NCBI GenBank assembly: GCA_031292095.1
Contig: JARLHU010000204.1
Location: forward strand, 1-59,610
Length of the DNA stretch: 59,610 nt
From: Desulfosporosinus sp.
GTDB taxonomy: Bacteria > Bacillota > Desulfitobacteriia > Desulfitobacteriales > Desulfitobacteriaceae
Reading direction: 5' to 3'
A model generated the notes under the pieces. The model ran no database searches and was not told the origin of the DNA. It saw nothing but the letters and a program-made list of their open reading frames with translations. Numbering within the stretch: position 1 is the first letter of the stretch; each line of letters opens with the position of its first letter. Positions 1 to 8,471 of this stretch are shown here, piece by piece. The translations under genes were made by a program, and so were the position numbers.

Positions 1-1
1 A

Positions 2-472
2 GCGGAAATTGACGTTGGCTTCTGCTCGCCGCAAGAATCCATCGAAAATCTAAGCACTTTCCCCATCATGAACCAAGAGCTATTTTTAATTGTTCATAAA
101 GACCACAGGCTCGCAGGCACGGAGCAAGTTGATTTGTGTGAAGTCGCCAATGATCCATTTATTCTTTATAGACCTGAATCTGCACTACATGATGTAATTG
201 AAGGGCTTTGTCATGATGCTGGGTTTCATCCGAAAATGTCCTTCGAAGCTTTTGAGGAAAGGACCGTTGCTGGACTTGTTGGAGCAAAGTTTGGCGTTGC
301 ACTAATCCCATTCATGCCAGGACTTGATATGCAGAAAATTTCACTTATTCGCGTCCGCGAACCTCATTGTTTAATAGTCATTCAAATGGTTTGGCGAACA
401 AATGGGTATATGTCGCCTGCCGCAACATATTTTAAGTCCTATGTTGAAAACACCATGCTTTTAAGCGAATAA
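2..472 (+). CDS. LysR-type regulator, C-terminal part (partial)
   Basis: This is the end of a gene that begins before the window; the frame is open from base 2. The visible ~156 residues match the effector-binding (periplasmic-binding-protein-like) half of LysR-type transcriptional regulators. They open with an EIDVGF strand, continue with ELFLIVHKDHRLA, and contain an FGVALIPFM segment near the second subdomain. The DNA-binding helix-turn-helix lies outside the window, so the target genes cannot be deduced. Family assignment rests on fold-typical motifs. The inducer is unknown. Confidence 0.8.
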   Translation, partial: AEIDVGFCSPQESIENLSTFPIMNQELFLIVHKDHRLAGTEQVDLCEVANDPFILYRPESALHDVIEGLCHDAGFHPKMSFEAFEERTVAGLVGAKFGVALIPFMPGLDMQKISLIRVREPHCLIVIQMVWRTNGYMSPAATYFKSYVENTMLLSE

Positions 473-583
473 GTAAGATTTCACTTTCAACGCTCCGCTT
501 TGGTGGGATTAGAATCCCCCAACGAAGTCCTGATGTTCAGATTTAGCTGAACGAGTTCACTCATCCAATTAAAAAGCAAAAAA

Positions 584-608
584 GCCAGACCGTCCAAAAA
601 AACGATCT
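584..608 (-). terminator. Degenerate copy of dispersed GCCAGACCGT hairpin terminator
   Basis: GCCAGACCGT is followed by a partly matching ACGATCTCGC arm, with an A-rich tract on the left that reads as T-rich on the minus strand. It lies downstream of the minus-strand TetR gene. It belongs to a family of hairpins seen again near 22.1, 26.1, 51.6 and 58.1 kb. Confidence 0.5.
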
Positions 609-746
609 CGCAGTTCCCGTCGAACCAGTTTTAAATCAATTTTTACATATGAACTCCCATGATATAACCAACCGCTAATGTCCACGATTGCTGAATTAAG
701 TAACTCAACATAGAAACCAAGAATGATAGCTATTTGCAGTAGTGAT

Positions 747-1361
747 CTATTGTTTATCTCTAATCTTATTAGTATCCATGCCTTGTTCTAAGTAAGTTAT
801 GAAGATTGCAACAATAGTTTTTACAACCTCATCTTCAGGTTGATCCAAAAATTCATAGATAAAACCGCATTTGGAAAGAACAAATTGAAAAAGTGATCCA
901 TAGAAAACTTGACTAATCAGCCCGAAATTAGATTTAAGAATTGCTCTTTTTTCGCATTGCCCCAAAAGGTATTCTGTTAAGTGTGAACTTAGGCGTATAG
1001 GAATTTGAGAAAATATGCGAGCTAATTCCGGATTATGTGGTGCCTCCATGATGCAAAGCCTTAAATGCTCGATACGTTTCATTGCGGTCGTTAGGTAGGT
1101 TCTTGCTAAGTATTCCAAGTCATGCTGTAAATCACCGGTTAATTCTTTATCTAATTCGTTGGTGAGAGTAGCAGCGGATGCGAATCGATTTATACACTCT
1201 TGTAATATGCCAGCTTTGGAACCGAAGTGTCGAAATAACGTGATCTCATTTACGTTTGCTCTTACTGCAATTTCCCTTGTGGTTGCTGATTCATACCCTT
1301 TTTCGCTAAAAATGGCTTGAGCAGCTTTGATTATGCATTCTCTTGTCTCGGACTTAGACAC
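747..1361 (-). CDS. TetR/AcrR family transcriptional regulator
   Basis: A 204-aa protein with an N-terminal TetR-type helix-turn-helix at about residues 8-54 (REIAVRANVNEITLFRHFGS, then K). A longer all-helical ligand-binding domain follows. Translation starts at a GTG preceded by a GGGAG-like ribosome site. Such proteins repress transporter or catabolic genes until a small ligand binds. No divergent partner gene is adjacent, so the regulated gene and ligand are unknown. A degenerate hairpin terminator follows about 140 bp downstream. Confidence 0.85.
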   Translation of the reverse strand: MSKSETRECIIKAAQAIFSEKGYESATTREIAVRANVNEITLFRHFGSKAGILQECINRFASAATLTNELDKELTGDLQHDLEYLARTYLTTAMKRIEHLRLCIMEAPHNPELARIFSQIPIRLSSHLTEYLLGQCEKRAILKSNFGLISQVFYGSLFQFVLSKCGFIYEFLDQPEDEVVKTIVAIFITYLEQGMDTNKIRDKQ

Positions 1362-1850
1362 AATTAGACACTCCCAACTTTAAAAAGAAATATAGGTAAT
1401 TATAACACGCTTTACTGTCTTACTTAACTATATGAACGGAAATGGATAGGTCGAAAGCCCCCATGCTACGCCCAAGGAACATATTGCAAAAAATCCTCCA
1501 ATGAAGTAACGCCAACGTGCCTTGGCCACGGGAACAATAACACAAATCAAATAACTACTGCCCCTTGCCACCACTAATCTCGTTCATGGTCCGTGAGAAA
1601 GCCTGCTTTAACGCTCACCCCGAGTAACTAAAGGTTTGAGCATATTTTTTGAAAACGATGCCAAACTCCGAATTGCTACTCTTTTGAAATCGGTAAGAAC
1701 ACCAGTGAAATCAATAGTTTGACTGTGGTAGAGGCTAAAGCAGCTGACGACATTACGTAATAGCCATTAAAGAAGGACCAAGCAATTAGATGCCAAGTCC
1801 TTCTTTCTATAACGTCCGCAGAGGAAAAAGATATTTATTCCTCAAATAAT
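1362..1850. other. Intergenic stretch with a relic repeat, no intact gene
   Basis: No open frame with a ribosome site or recognisable domain is present. Positions 1681-1739 share a block with 18220-18281; read in one frame both encode a peptide like EIGKxTSExNxLTxVEAK. This suggests remnants of the same lost gene or mobile element. The rest carries stops in all frames. Confidence 0.5.
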
Positions 1851-2207
1851 TTAACCTTTAAATCCGGCACTCCGGGAAATGTGATGAAGAATTAATTGAT
1901 TAAGACTTACATTTTCTTTTTTTGCGAGTTCAGCTAAATACCGGTGGAGACTCTTTGGCACCCGAAGACTAAATCTTCCTGAATAGTCGTCCTTAGCCGG
2001 TTCCGGAATTTCTACGTCATCCTCAATATAAGATTCCAGCCAGCACTTCTTTGCATCCTCGATCATGGCTAGCGCTTCGTCGGCGGAATCGGCCTGGGTT
2101 ATGCAACCCGGCAATTCTGGAATTGATACACCATAGCCACCCTCAGGCGATGGATGAAGGGTTATGCTATACGGCAACCTCATGTAATAATCAAGCGTCT
2201 TGTTCAT
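1851..2207 (-). CDS. hicB: HicB-type antitoxin
   Basis: A 118-aa protein with the HicB fold at about residues 12-60 (YSITLHPSPEGGYGVSIPELPGC, here cut short; the usual EGGY-GVSIPELPGC pattern is clear). A C-terminal ribbon-helix-helix DNA-binding segment follows (FSLRVPKSLHRYLAELA, NVSLNQLI). HicB neutralises the HicA mRNA interferase and represses its own operon through the ribbon-helix-helix part. It lies directly downstream of the toxin gene and overlaps its end by 17 bp, which implies translational coupling. Family assignment is secure; activity is untested. Confidence 0.88.
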   Translation of the reverse strand: MNKTLDYYMRLPYSITLHPSPEGGYGVSIPELPGCITQADSADEALAMIEDAKKCWLESYIEDDVEIPEPAKDDYSGRFSLRVPKSLHRYLAELAKKENVSLNQLILHHISRSAGFKG

Positions 2208-2445
2208 CGTCTATCACTCCTTTTGTGGCATCGATGGCCAATGCAACGTAAGCTTCGCCAATGTGGGACTTTTTGAATGGTACGGTTAGTCTGAATCCCT
2301 TAAGTTTATATGTATAGTGGCTGGAGCCGCCTGAAGGCTGCCGCTTTGCGAAACCGTAGTGAAGCCGTATCTTATCTAGCTCCTCGAATCGTACCTGCTT
2401 AGGGTTGTTCTTGATCTTTTCAAGTAACTTCTTGAACTTGCTCAA
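2191..2445 (-). CDS. hicA: HicA-type mRNA interferase toxin
   Basis: A small basic protein of the HicA double-stranded-RNA-binding-like fold: KFKKLLEKIKNNPKQVRFEE, then a GGSSHYTYK motif carrying the conserved catalytic histidine, and a C-terminal HIGEAYVALAI. The open frame extends to an ATG at 2487. A TTG at 2445 preceded by AGGCGG with 8-bp spacing gives the usual ~84-aa length and the usual MSKFKKLL start, so that start was chosen. HicA cleaves mRNA and is held inactive by HicB encoded immediately downstream. Confidence 0.85.
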   Translation of the reverse strand: MSKFKKLLEKIKNNPKQVRFEELDKIRLHYGFAKRQPSGGSSHYTYKLKGFRLTVPFKKSHIGEAYVALAIDATKGVIDDEQDA

Positions 2446-2782
2446 CTGCTCCACCGCCTGTATATATAATACTATATGTGGTGTCATATGTCGAGTGTAT
2501 TTAGTAATAATTAAGAACTATTCCTATGTAGATTCGGGAAATATTTTCACCTAAATTTCGTTGCTACAACCTTTTATTTGTTGCAGCATTACATTCTTTG
2601 TGGATGCATATAAGATTAATTATCGACATGTACAGATAGGCCGCAGCAATTTAGCCTCTGTATTATTTTCACAGACCCTTATTGTTAATTCCAATGATTT
2701 TGTGAGTTACCCTCCCTTTTGCCTAATTTTCCTTACTCAGACAATTGACGTGTCGGTCATTATTATAGTCCTAGAACAAAAG

Positions 2783-2830
2783 AACAACCTACTTTTTTCC
2801 TCCATTGAAGAGAATAGAAAGTAGGTTGTT
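2783..2830. other. Perfect 13-bp inverted repeat (stem-loop)
   Basis: AACAACCTACTTT (2783-2795) pairs perfectly with AAAGTAGGTTGTT (2818-2830) across a 22-nt loop. No gene with recognisable features lies immediately upstream on either strand. It could terminate an unseen transcript or be the end of a lost element. The 2.5-2.94 kb stretch otherwise shows nothing. Confidence 0.4.
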
Positions 2831-3017
2831 CAAGAATATATTGACAAAGTTGTCATCAATAAAGTGATAAAGAGTCCGCCGACATTGAAGTCTTTGTTAG
2901 GTGCTTGTATGGTGGAAGCGAGGTGACACTGCTGGAGCACCTAACAATCTGCATCCTTAATAGATAAGATCATGCAGAGCGAAAGTTGAAAGTCTGAATA
3001 AATCCAGAGTAAATTGA

Positions 3018-3078
3018 GTTCCGGAAAGCGAGAGCCAGTTCCGGATTTTTTGAGCCACCAGTCCAGATGGAGAGCCAC
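3018..3078 (-). mobile_element. IS21-family-like terminal repeats (relic)
   Basis: Read on the minus strand this segment contains three spaced TGGCTC motifs and two TCCGGAAC motifs in alternation. This multi-repeat end structure is known from IS21-family elements. No istA or istB gene is present nearby, so only an end has survived. The open frames crossing it (2941-3153) are judged not to be genes. Confidence 0.45.
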
Positions 3079-3310
3079 TTCGGTATACTTTCCAAAAGTA
3101 GGATAATCGGAAGTTGGCATTATAGGCAATCCGACGCATAATACGAATAGCACGAAACCGCGACGGGATATGCTCGATTATGGGGATTGAATATTTAATC
3201 TCTCCTTCAATTACTTAGATTTTAAGATAAAAAGTTGCAAATGCACCGGAAAAGCTTCCAGTCATACTGAAAAGGATATAGATTCCCCCTCCCCATTACA
3301 GGGCACTTTT

Positions 3311-4477
3311 TCAAATCCATTCAATTTTAATATCATCAGGGGAAGATTTGCCTAAGCTCATAAACCTTTTTGGTTTTTCTGATCCGCAGTTAGGGCATTT
3401 AGACAAATCTAATCCGGTAATCTTCTTGATGAGTTGAAGGGTAGAGGGTTTTTCTTTGGTTATTAATGGCGTATGGGTAAGCTGTTTGCAAATCTTCAGT
3501 TTGGTGTTTTTGTTACGATTACCAAGCAAACCATAGTGTCTAATTTTCATAAATCTACCCGGCAGGATATGAATAAGAAATCTACGGATAAACTCGTCAG
3601 CTGAGAGTGTCATATATTTCTGCTTACTGGCATCCTTGTAATCCCGCCATTTGAAGGTTACCGTATCCTTTTCAATACTGACAATGCGCTTATTGGAAAT
3701 AGCCACCCGGTGAGTATATCGCCCCAGGTATTCAACAACACAAGCAGCATTTTTAAACGGCGGTTTACAGTAAACAACCCACTCTTTGCCATACAAAGAG
3801 GATAGTAGCTTTTCGAAGTTTTTATTGTCAGAAAGATATTTTTGGCTACCGTGAAATTCTATCTTGTTTTGGTAGTAGAGTTGTTTAAGATAATGCAAGA
3901 ATTTGCCCCTGAACTTTCGGGATAGAACCTTAACCGGAATGAAGAATTTCTTTCTACTGTTCACCCATTTTCCTAGAGTAGATAATCCGCCACCGGGTAC
4001 AATGCAATGAATATGCGGGTGGTGCATGAGATTTTGTCCCCACGTATGTAGAACCGATGTGAAGCCAATCTTTGCACCGAGATATTTCTTGTCAGCGGCT
4101 AATTCGGCAAGAGTTTCAGCAACAACCTTAAACAAAAGGGCATATACTTCTTTTTGATTCTGATAGACTATTGAATTTAGAGTATCTGGGATAGTGAAAA
4201 CGGCGTGGAAGTATCCAATATCGAGCAGATTTCCTTTCTGATTTTCAAACCATCGTTCTTTGGCAAGAGTTTGGCATTTAGGACAATGCCTGTTGCGGCA
4301 AGAATTGTATGAAATTCGAGCATGCCCACAACTGTCGCAAACCTCCTTGTGACCACCCAACTGTGACGTTCTACATTTTTGAATGGCTGACATCGCTTTA
4401 TGCTGTACAAGAGTGAGCTTGTGGTTGATACGATATTCCTTGCCATATCTGAGGAAGATATCTTGAACCTCAGTCAT
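3311..4477 (-). CDS. IS91-family transposase (Y2 HUH)
   Basis: A 388-aa rolling-circle transposase. The N-terminal zinc-binding domain has cysteines at 47, 50, 60, 65 and 68 (CDSC, then CRNRHCPKC). The HUH metal motif HPHIH lies at about 153-157, followed by CIVPGGG, and the catalytic tyrosine pair is in EYLGRYTHR (Tyr250, Tyr254). A second CxxC-like pair near the C-terminus (CPNCGS) is also seen. The start ATG overlaps the integrase stop in an ATGACTGA arrangement, so the two are translationally coupled. Length and motifs suggest it is intact. Confidence 0.9.
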   Translation of the reverse strand: MTEVQDIFLRYGKEYRINHKLTLVQHKAMSAIQKCRTSQLGGHKEVCDSCGHARISYNSCRNRHCPKCQTLAKERWFENQKGNLLDIGYFHAVFTIPDTLNSIVYQNQKEVYALLFKVVAETLAELAADKKYLGAKIGFTSVLHTWGQNLMHHPHIHCIVPGGGLSTLGKWVNSRKKFFIPVKVLSRKFRGKFLHYLKQLYYQNKIEFHGSQKYLSDNKNFEKLLSSLYGKEWVVYCKPPFKNAACVVEYLGRYTHRVAISNKRIVSIEKDTVTFKWRDYKDASKQKYMTLSADEFIRRFLIHILPGRFMKIRHYGLLGNRNKNTKLKICKQLTHTPLITKEKPSTLQLIKKITGLDLSKCPNCGSEKPKRFMSLGKSSPDDIKIEWI

Positions 4478-5075
4478 CGGCCTTATCCAATTCGGTTAGC
4501 TGATCAAGGGGACTTTTTACGTTAAGTGATTCAATCTTAAGCAAATGTAAATAAAAACACGTCGAGCTAATATCTGAGTGCCCGAGCAGCTGCTTAATGT
4601 GGAATACACTCGTACCAGATTCCAGCAGATGAGTCGCGAAACTGTGGCGCATGCTGTGAACTGTCACGTTTTTGTTGATCTTTGCTTTAATTACATACTT
4701 GTGAAATAGATTTTGTACAGCTCTGTTCGTAATGTGGGTGCCAGTATTATTCCTGCTGTAAAAAAGCCATTCTTTAGGTCGATAAGCTTTCCAGTAAGTT
4801 CTGAGTATATCCAGGTTTGCTTGTGAAAGCAGAGCATATCGATCTTTACTGCCTTTAGCATTACGAATGAACAACTGCATTTTGTTGCTATCAATATCTG
4901 AAACTTTAAGAGCAGCTACTTCACTGAGTCGAAGTCCTGCACCATAAAGAGTCATAAGAATGCATTGATCTCTCAAGTCATTGCAGGTATCAAAAAGGGC
5001 CTGGACTTCCTCTTTAGTAAAGATATCGGGGAATTTACGTTGTTTGCGGTGGCGAGGGATTTGCTTTAGGTTCAA
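4470..5075 (-). CDS. Tyrosine recombinase/integrase, catalytic domain (3' part of a frameshifted gene)
   Basis: This 201-aa frame carries the catalytic domain of the phage-integrase family: GAGLRLSEVAAL with Arg49, HSMRHSFATHLL with His140 and Arg143, LLGHSD with His166, and a candidate nucleophile Tyr175 in STCFYLHL. It lacks the N-terminal SAM-like core-binding domain, which lies upstream in another frame (5144-5332). The coding sequence stays open between the two if one base is gained at the A-run at 5149-5156. The full protein would therefore be ~287 aa. A -1 ribosomal shift or transcript slippage could restore it; otherwise it is a pseudogene. Confidence 0.8.
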   Translation of the reverse strand: MNLKQIPRHRKQRKFPDIFTKEEVQALFDTCNDLRDQCILMTLYGAGLRLSEVAALKVSDIDSNKMQLFIRNAKGSKDRYALLSQANLDILRTYWKAYRPKEWLFYSRNNTGTHITNRAVQNLFHKYVIKAKINKNVTVHSMRHSFATHLLESGTSVFHIKQLLGHSDISSTCFYLHLLKIESLNVKSPLDQLTELDKADD

Positions 5076-5143
5076 TCTAGTGTTTAACGTTACACCATAT
5101 AAAAAGCGAAGAGCACTATTGTAGGTATTTACGGATGCGGAAA

Positions 5144-5332
5144 CTAGCTTTTTTTTGTGGCGAGATAGTGGAGAAACTGTCTAATATCCTCTTCGCCCAG
5201 CTCGGTCGCAGGTTTATCGTAGTGGTTCTGGTAATTCTTAACTCTAGAATAGTATTCATCTTGGGTATTCTTGCTTAACCCCCTCAGTTCTACATCGAAA
5301 TTCAGCTTGGCTAAAACCTCATCTTTTGTCAT
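5144..5332 (-). CDS. Tyrosine recombinase N-terminal (core-binding) domain, frameshifted
   Basis: About 62 aa with the N-terminal SAM-like fold of integrases (LRGLSKNTQDEYYSRVKNY, then DIRQFLHYLATKK). It ends at a TAG just after a run of eight A residues on the coding strand (5149-5156 on the plus strand). One base of slippage there joins it to KLVSASVNTYNSALRFLYG and the catalytic domain. The second in-frame ATG is chosen because the AAAGGAG ribosome site lies about 12 bases before it, while the first ATG overlaps that site. Confidence 0.7.
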   Translation of the reverse strand: MTKDEVLAKLNFDVELRGLSKNTQDEYYSRVKNYQNHYDKPATELGEEDIRQFLHYLATKKS

Positions 5333-5339
5333 AAACAAA

Positions 5340-5385
5340 CACATCTCCTTTAAAATAAAATCTCTAATATTTTACAGGAGATGTG
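5340..5385 (-). promoter_or_regulatory. Inverted repeat sequestering the integrase ribosome-binding site
   Basis: CACATCTCCT (5340-5349) and AGGAGATGTG (5376-5385) are perfect inverted repeats. In the integrase mRNA the arm nearer the gene is the AGGAGATGTG that holds the ribosome-binding site, so folding would hide it. This is a plausible brake on integrase and transposase expression. The function is inferred. Confidence 0.45.
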
Positions 5386-5400
5386 AAAAGGAAGAAATAA

Positions 5401-5862
5401 CTTCAGCGATATTCAGTTAAACAGCGAAGGGTATACTCGGAAACCACCGCGCCAGCGGTTTAGTGCTATTCTTATACTGGTGACCATCAGTAGGATAATG
5501 CGAATATGATTGCCAACGTTAAGGTACACTCCAGTATGTGGGGTCATTAGTTAATAACACCACATATCCTTTAATAAACTTAGAGTCAGCCATTATTAGC
5601 TTTTCGATCCTTTTAATATCCTTTAAAAAGTCATGTCTGCAGATGTCCTGTGCGCCCTGATTCTTTATAAAAGAAAGGTCCCGTCCATTTATGGCGAGGA
5701 CCCTTTGAAGAGAAGTAGTGCACTACGCTAGTACAGTGTACCCTGTATATACTTATTATACTGTATATACTTATTATACTATATATTCCATGAAATCCAT
5801 ATGCATACTTGATCTCGAACGAATTGAGCTCCCTGTTAATTACTTAACTAGTTTCGATCTTT
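5401..5862. other. Intergenic, no gene; relic repeat and short direct repeat
   Basis: Positions 5463-5510 resemble 15714-15755 (both contain CTATTCTTATACT followed by a TAGxATAAT-type stretch), and more loosely the reverse of 3138-3170. An 18-bp unit CTGTATATACTTATTATA occurs twice in tandem at 5741-5777. No ribosome site with a coding frame was found. Confidence 0.45.
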
Positions 5863-6330
5863 TTACCACCCATGATGATGCTTGTGAGTTGAGGGCGTAG
5901 AGGTTGAGGTTGAGGTTGAAGTAGACGATTTCTTTTTCCAGGTTTTAGATTTTTTGCTCCCGCTACTAACTTTTATCTTTTCGCCAACAGAGATTTGATT
6001 AGCATTTGCGATTTGAGGATTTAAACTCATTAAATTACTAACTGTCGTCCCATATGTGGAAGCAATATTGTTCAGAGTATCCCCGGATATGACTGTATAG
6101 TAAGTCGCGGATTCATTGCCGTTCCAGTGATCACCGCCCCATTGATTATGACCCCTTCGGAATTCTTCGTGACCCCATTGATCACCGCTACTAACTTTAA
6201 TCCTCTCACCAACATGGATTCTATGAGGGTTTCTGATATGAGGATTTAATTGCATCAAATGTCTAACCGTTGTATTATAAGCCATTGCAATACTATGCAT
6301 GGAATCTCCTGGTTGAACGTAATAGTACAT
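5863..6330 (-). CDS. Two-LysM-domain protein, probably spore coat or cortex associated
   Basis: A 155-aa protein with two LysM peptidoglycan-binding domains: residues 2-46 (YYVQPGDSMHSIA to VGERIKV) and about 76-120 (YYTVISGDTLNNIA to VGEKIKV). A Lys/Ser/Thr-rich linker and an HKHHHGW C-terminus follow. There is no signal peptide; the first LysM starts at residue 2. That is usual for mother-cell-made spore proteins such as SafA-type LysM proteins and unusual for secreted cell-wall enzymes. The ribosome site is AAGGGGTG. The spore role is inferred. Confidence 0.82.
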   Translation of the reverse strand: MYYYVQPGDSMHSIAMAYNTTVRHLMQLNPHIRNPHRIHVGERIKVSSGDQWGHEEFRRGHNQWGGDHWNGNESATYYTVISGDTLNNIASTYGTTVSNLMSLNPQIANANQISVGEKIKVSSGSKKSKTWKKKSSTSTSTSTSTPSTHKHHHGW

Positions 6331-6514
6331 AACACGACACCCCTTAGTTTGAATATTTTACCATATCCATATATATGTCGGGACAAATTTTTATCGTGCG
6401 CGTACTTATTAACCTTTACTTAAACACTTCTTTATAATTTTCAAATGCAGATTTTGTAACACTTTACTAATAACTTGAACATAATATTATGTACAGCAAC
6501 AACATTCTTCCAGT

Positions 6515-6556
6515 AAGAGGAGTTCCAGGTAAACAATACTCTGGAACTCCTCTTTT
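6515..6556. terminator. 14-bp stem hairpin, terminator-like
   Basis: AAGAGGAGTTCCAG (6515-6528) pairs perfectly with CTGGAACTCCTCTT (6541-6554), followed by TT on the plus strand. It lies downstream of the minus-strand S53 peptidase gene. The short T-run is on the plus side, so direction is uncertain. Confidence 0.5.
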
Positions 6557-6774
6557 GCGCCATCTTATCGCGTTGCCTAGTTCTTGTCTTTGTGCTCAGT
6601 CGATCATACCAACCAATCAGAACCTATATATTTCAAATCCTCATTTCTACATGAGATTAATAAGCAAGGTAGTTCTTTTCAACAGTTTGAGACGACTATT
6701 TGTTCCATATACGCTGCACTATTACCAACTCGCGCGTCATTTCGATTACCATTTAATCTCTTGCACTTTAAGGA

Positions 6775-7926
6775 TCACTCAAGAGCACTAGTTAAGTTGG
6801 GTATAAGATTATTACACTTTGGACTTCCTATCCCAGTTAGAAAATCATAGCCTACCTTTGCCGAGTATCCGTTGTTCCCTTTATTAATATCGTGATAATT
6901 TTCCGTATAACCTGCTCTTCCTGTCCTTACAGCAAAACCGTAAAGATCTGTTATTGCATTAAAACTAGTCAATGGTGTAGTTCTCCCTTGGTCAGCAAGT
7001 GCTATCATTGCCGCCCACACTGGTGCCGAAAAACTTGTACCTCCAGCTTCAGACCACCCCGATTGACCATTATTCGGTGTACTGTCATAGACTGGCACGC
7101 CAGTCATAGGATCAGCATCGAAGGCAACATCTGGAATTCTACGATGTGGGCCAACAATAGCCGACCAATGACTTTGGTAACTTGGCATATCCATGTAGAG
7201 GCTCGTCCCACCACCTGAGTCAGACCATCCGGACTCGCTGAGGTAACTATTATTTGTGTCAATGGCTAAGGTAGTTCCGCCAACTGCTAACACGTTAGGA
7301 GAAGCAGCCGGCCACTCTACACCCGCTCCACTGTCACCGGAAGATGCAACATATACAACACCAGAATGCTTAAAATGAGATTCAAAACTAACTTCTGATG
7401 AGAATTCGTCTATTCCCCAGCTATTTGAAACAACTTGTGCCCCGTGCGAGGTCGCATAATCAATGGCTGTAACAAAATCATAGGATGCGTCTGATCTGGC
7501 AACCACTAACAATATTTTGGCAGCTGGAGCTATGGCATGTGCCCATTCAACATCAAGTGATGTTTCTGTTGCCCACCCAGGGTCGATTCGATGTTTACCC
7601 TCAGGATACGCTATGTTAAGGATAGCGGGTGGAAGCCTAAATTTTTTATCGAAAATTTTTAGATCATTTATGATAGTAGGGCTTCCGTATGCATCAACAA
7701 TGGCAATTATTTGTCCACTACCCGTAGCAGATAACTGGTTGAGACCACATGCAATTCTGATTTGTGAAGGAGAATAACCGAATGGAGTCGACGCGCTACT
7801 CCCTGGTTTAAGACGGATTAGCGGATGTGCTTTCCTTGCTAATCCTGGAATGGGAGCAAAGTCAACTACTGAAAAAATCAAGGTTGCAACAATCATCATC
7901 ATTGTTAGATTACTCAGCTTTTTCAT
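6775..7926 (-). CDS. Secreted S53 (sedolisin/kumamolisin-type) serine-carboxyl peptidase
   Basis: A 383-aa exported protease. A signal peptide spans about residues 1-30. The sedolisin catalytic residues are visible: Glu121 and Asp125 in ETSLDVEW, oxyanion Asp198 in SSGDSGAG, and the nucleophile Ser298 in GGTSFSAP. The C-terminal calcium site is DINKGNNG with YDFLTGIGSP (346-369). Family members work at low pH, so the natural setting is an acidic exterior. The ~190-residue N-terminal activation propeptide usual in S53 is absent; the mature-type start YSPSQIRIACGL follows almost directly after the signal. A G1-family acid peptidase lies about 1 kb away on the other strand. Confidence 0.9.
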   Translation of the reverse strand: MKKLSNLTMMMIVATLIFSVVDFAPIPGLARKAHPLIRLKPGSSASTPFGYSPSQIRIACGLNQLSATGSGQIIAIVDAYGSPTIINDLKIFDKKFRLPPAILNIAYPEGKHRIDPGWATETSLDVEWAHAIAPAAKILLVVARSDASYDFVTAIDYATSHGAQVVSNSWGIDEFSSEVSFESHFKHSGVVYVASSGDSGAGVEWPAASPNVLAVGGTTLAIDTNNSYLSESGWSDSGGGTSLYMDMPSYQSHWSAIVGPHRRIPDVAFDADPMTGVPVYDSTPNNGQSGWSEAGGTSFSAPVWAAMIALADQGRTTPLTSFNAITDLYGFAVRTGRAGYTENYHDINKGNNGYSAKVGYDFLTGIGSPKCNNLIPNLTSALE

Positions 7927-8463
7927 AACCTTCTCTCTCCCTTCTTGAACCCATGAGGTCTCTGTTTACGTGAGCATTGGATGCCAGTTTGGTATCCTTC
8001 GAAATAAAAATATAAAGCTAAGACCCTTAGACCTTAGAAATGATTAATAATCCCTTTTTCTATTTCTAATCACTACCATGTAAAACCGGGGTCCGATCAT
8101 TAAATTCAATCATCGCCCTGTGAAGGCATACCGGCAGGCTACGAGTAGGAGCGTCCTCCTTAAAGATGAAGGTTGATCCCACCTGTGGTAGACCTTAGAC
8201 CCGCATTAAAACGAAGAAGTCGCTAACAGGCACACCCTTTATTATTTGTTACGCGAAGATTCCTGATGCTGTCCGCATGGTTCACCCATGTCTCTAGACC
8301 TTCGTCACAGATTCCCATAGTTACTTACTCCCACTTTATTTCGACAAGGTTAAATATGCGATATCTTTATTGTCGACTTGCAAGTGGGTATGTCGCAATA
8401 ATACTGTGATAATTGACATAATTCTACATGTAAGATATTCATATATTAGTCGATATAAGGAAA
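7927..8463. other. Intergenic with a GC-rich, hairpin-rich block
   Basis: No coding frame with a ribosome site. Positions ~8085-8340 are clearly more GC-rich than their flanks and contain several short self-complementary pieces on the minus strand, such as CATGG/CCATG at ~8285 and AGGAG/CTCCT at ~8150. It may be a relic of a mobile element or a structured RNA upstream of the S53 gene. No known riboswitch class was recognised. Confidence 0.35.
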
Positions 8464-8471
8464 TTGCATCC

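Larger units (their letters stand above)
3200..5400 (-). mobile_element. IS91-family-like element with integrase
   Basis: The element contains an HUH/Y2 transposase and, upstream in the same transcript, a tyrosine recombinase; the two genes overlap by 8 bp. This pairing is typical of a subgroup of IS91-like elements that move by rolling-circle transposition. Exact ends were not resolved. IS91 elements lack classical inverted repeats, and the coordinates given are approximate flanks. Confidence 0.6.

Noticed and set aside
2561..2824. Plus-strand 87-aa frame
   Set aside because: No ribosome site, no domain, and it runs into the 13-bp stem-loop; judged non-coding.
2941..3153. Two overlapping minus-strand frames of 60-70 aa
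   Set aside because: They cross IS21-like terminal repeats and have no ribosome site or family features.
8085..8340. c-di-AMP (ydaO) or c-di-GMP riboswitch
   Set aside because: Some GGGTGAACC-like pieces are present, but the conserved cores of neither class could be traced in order.
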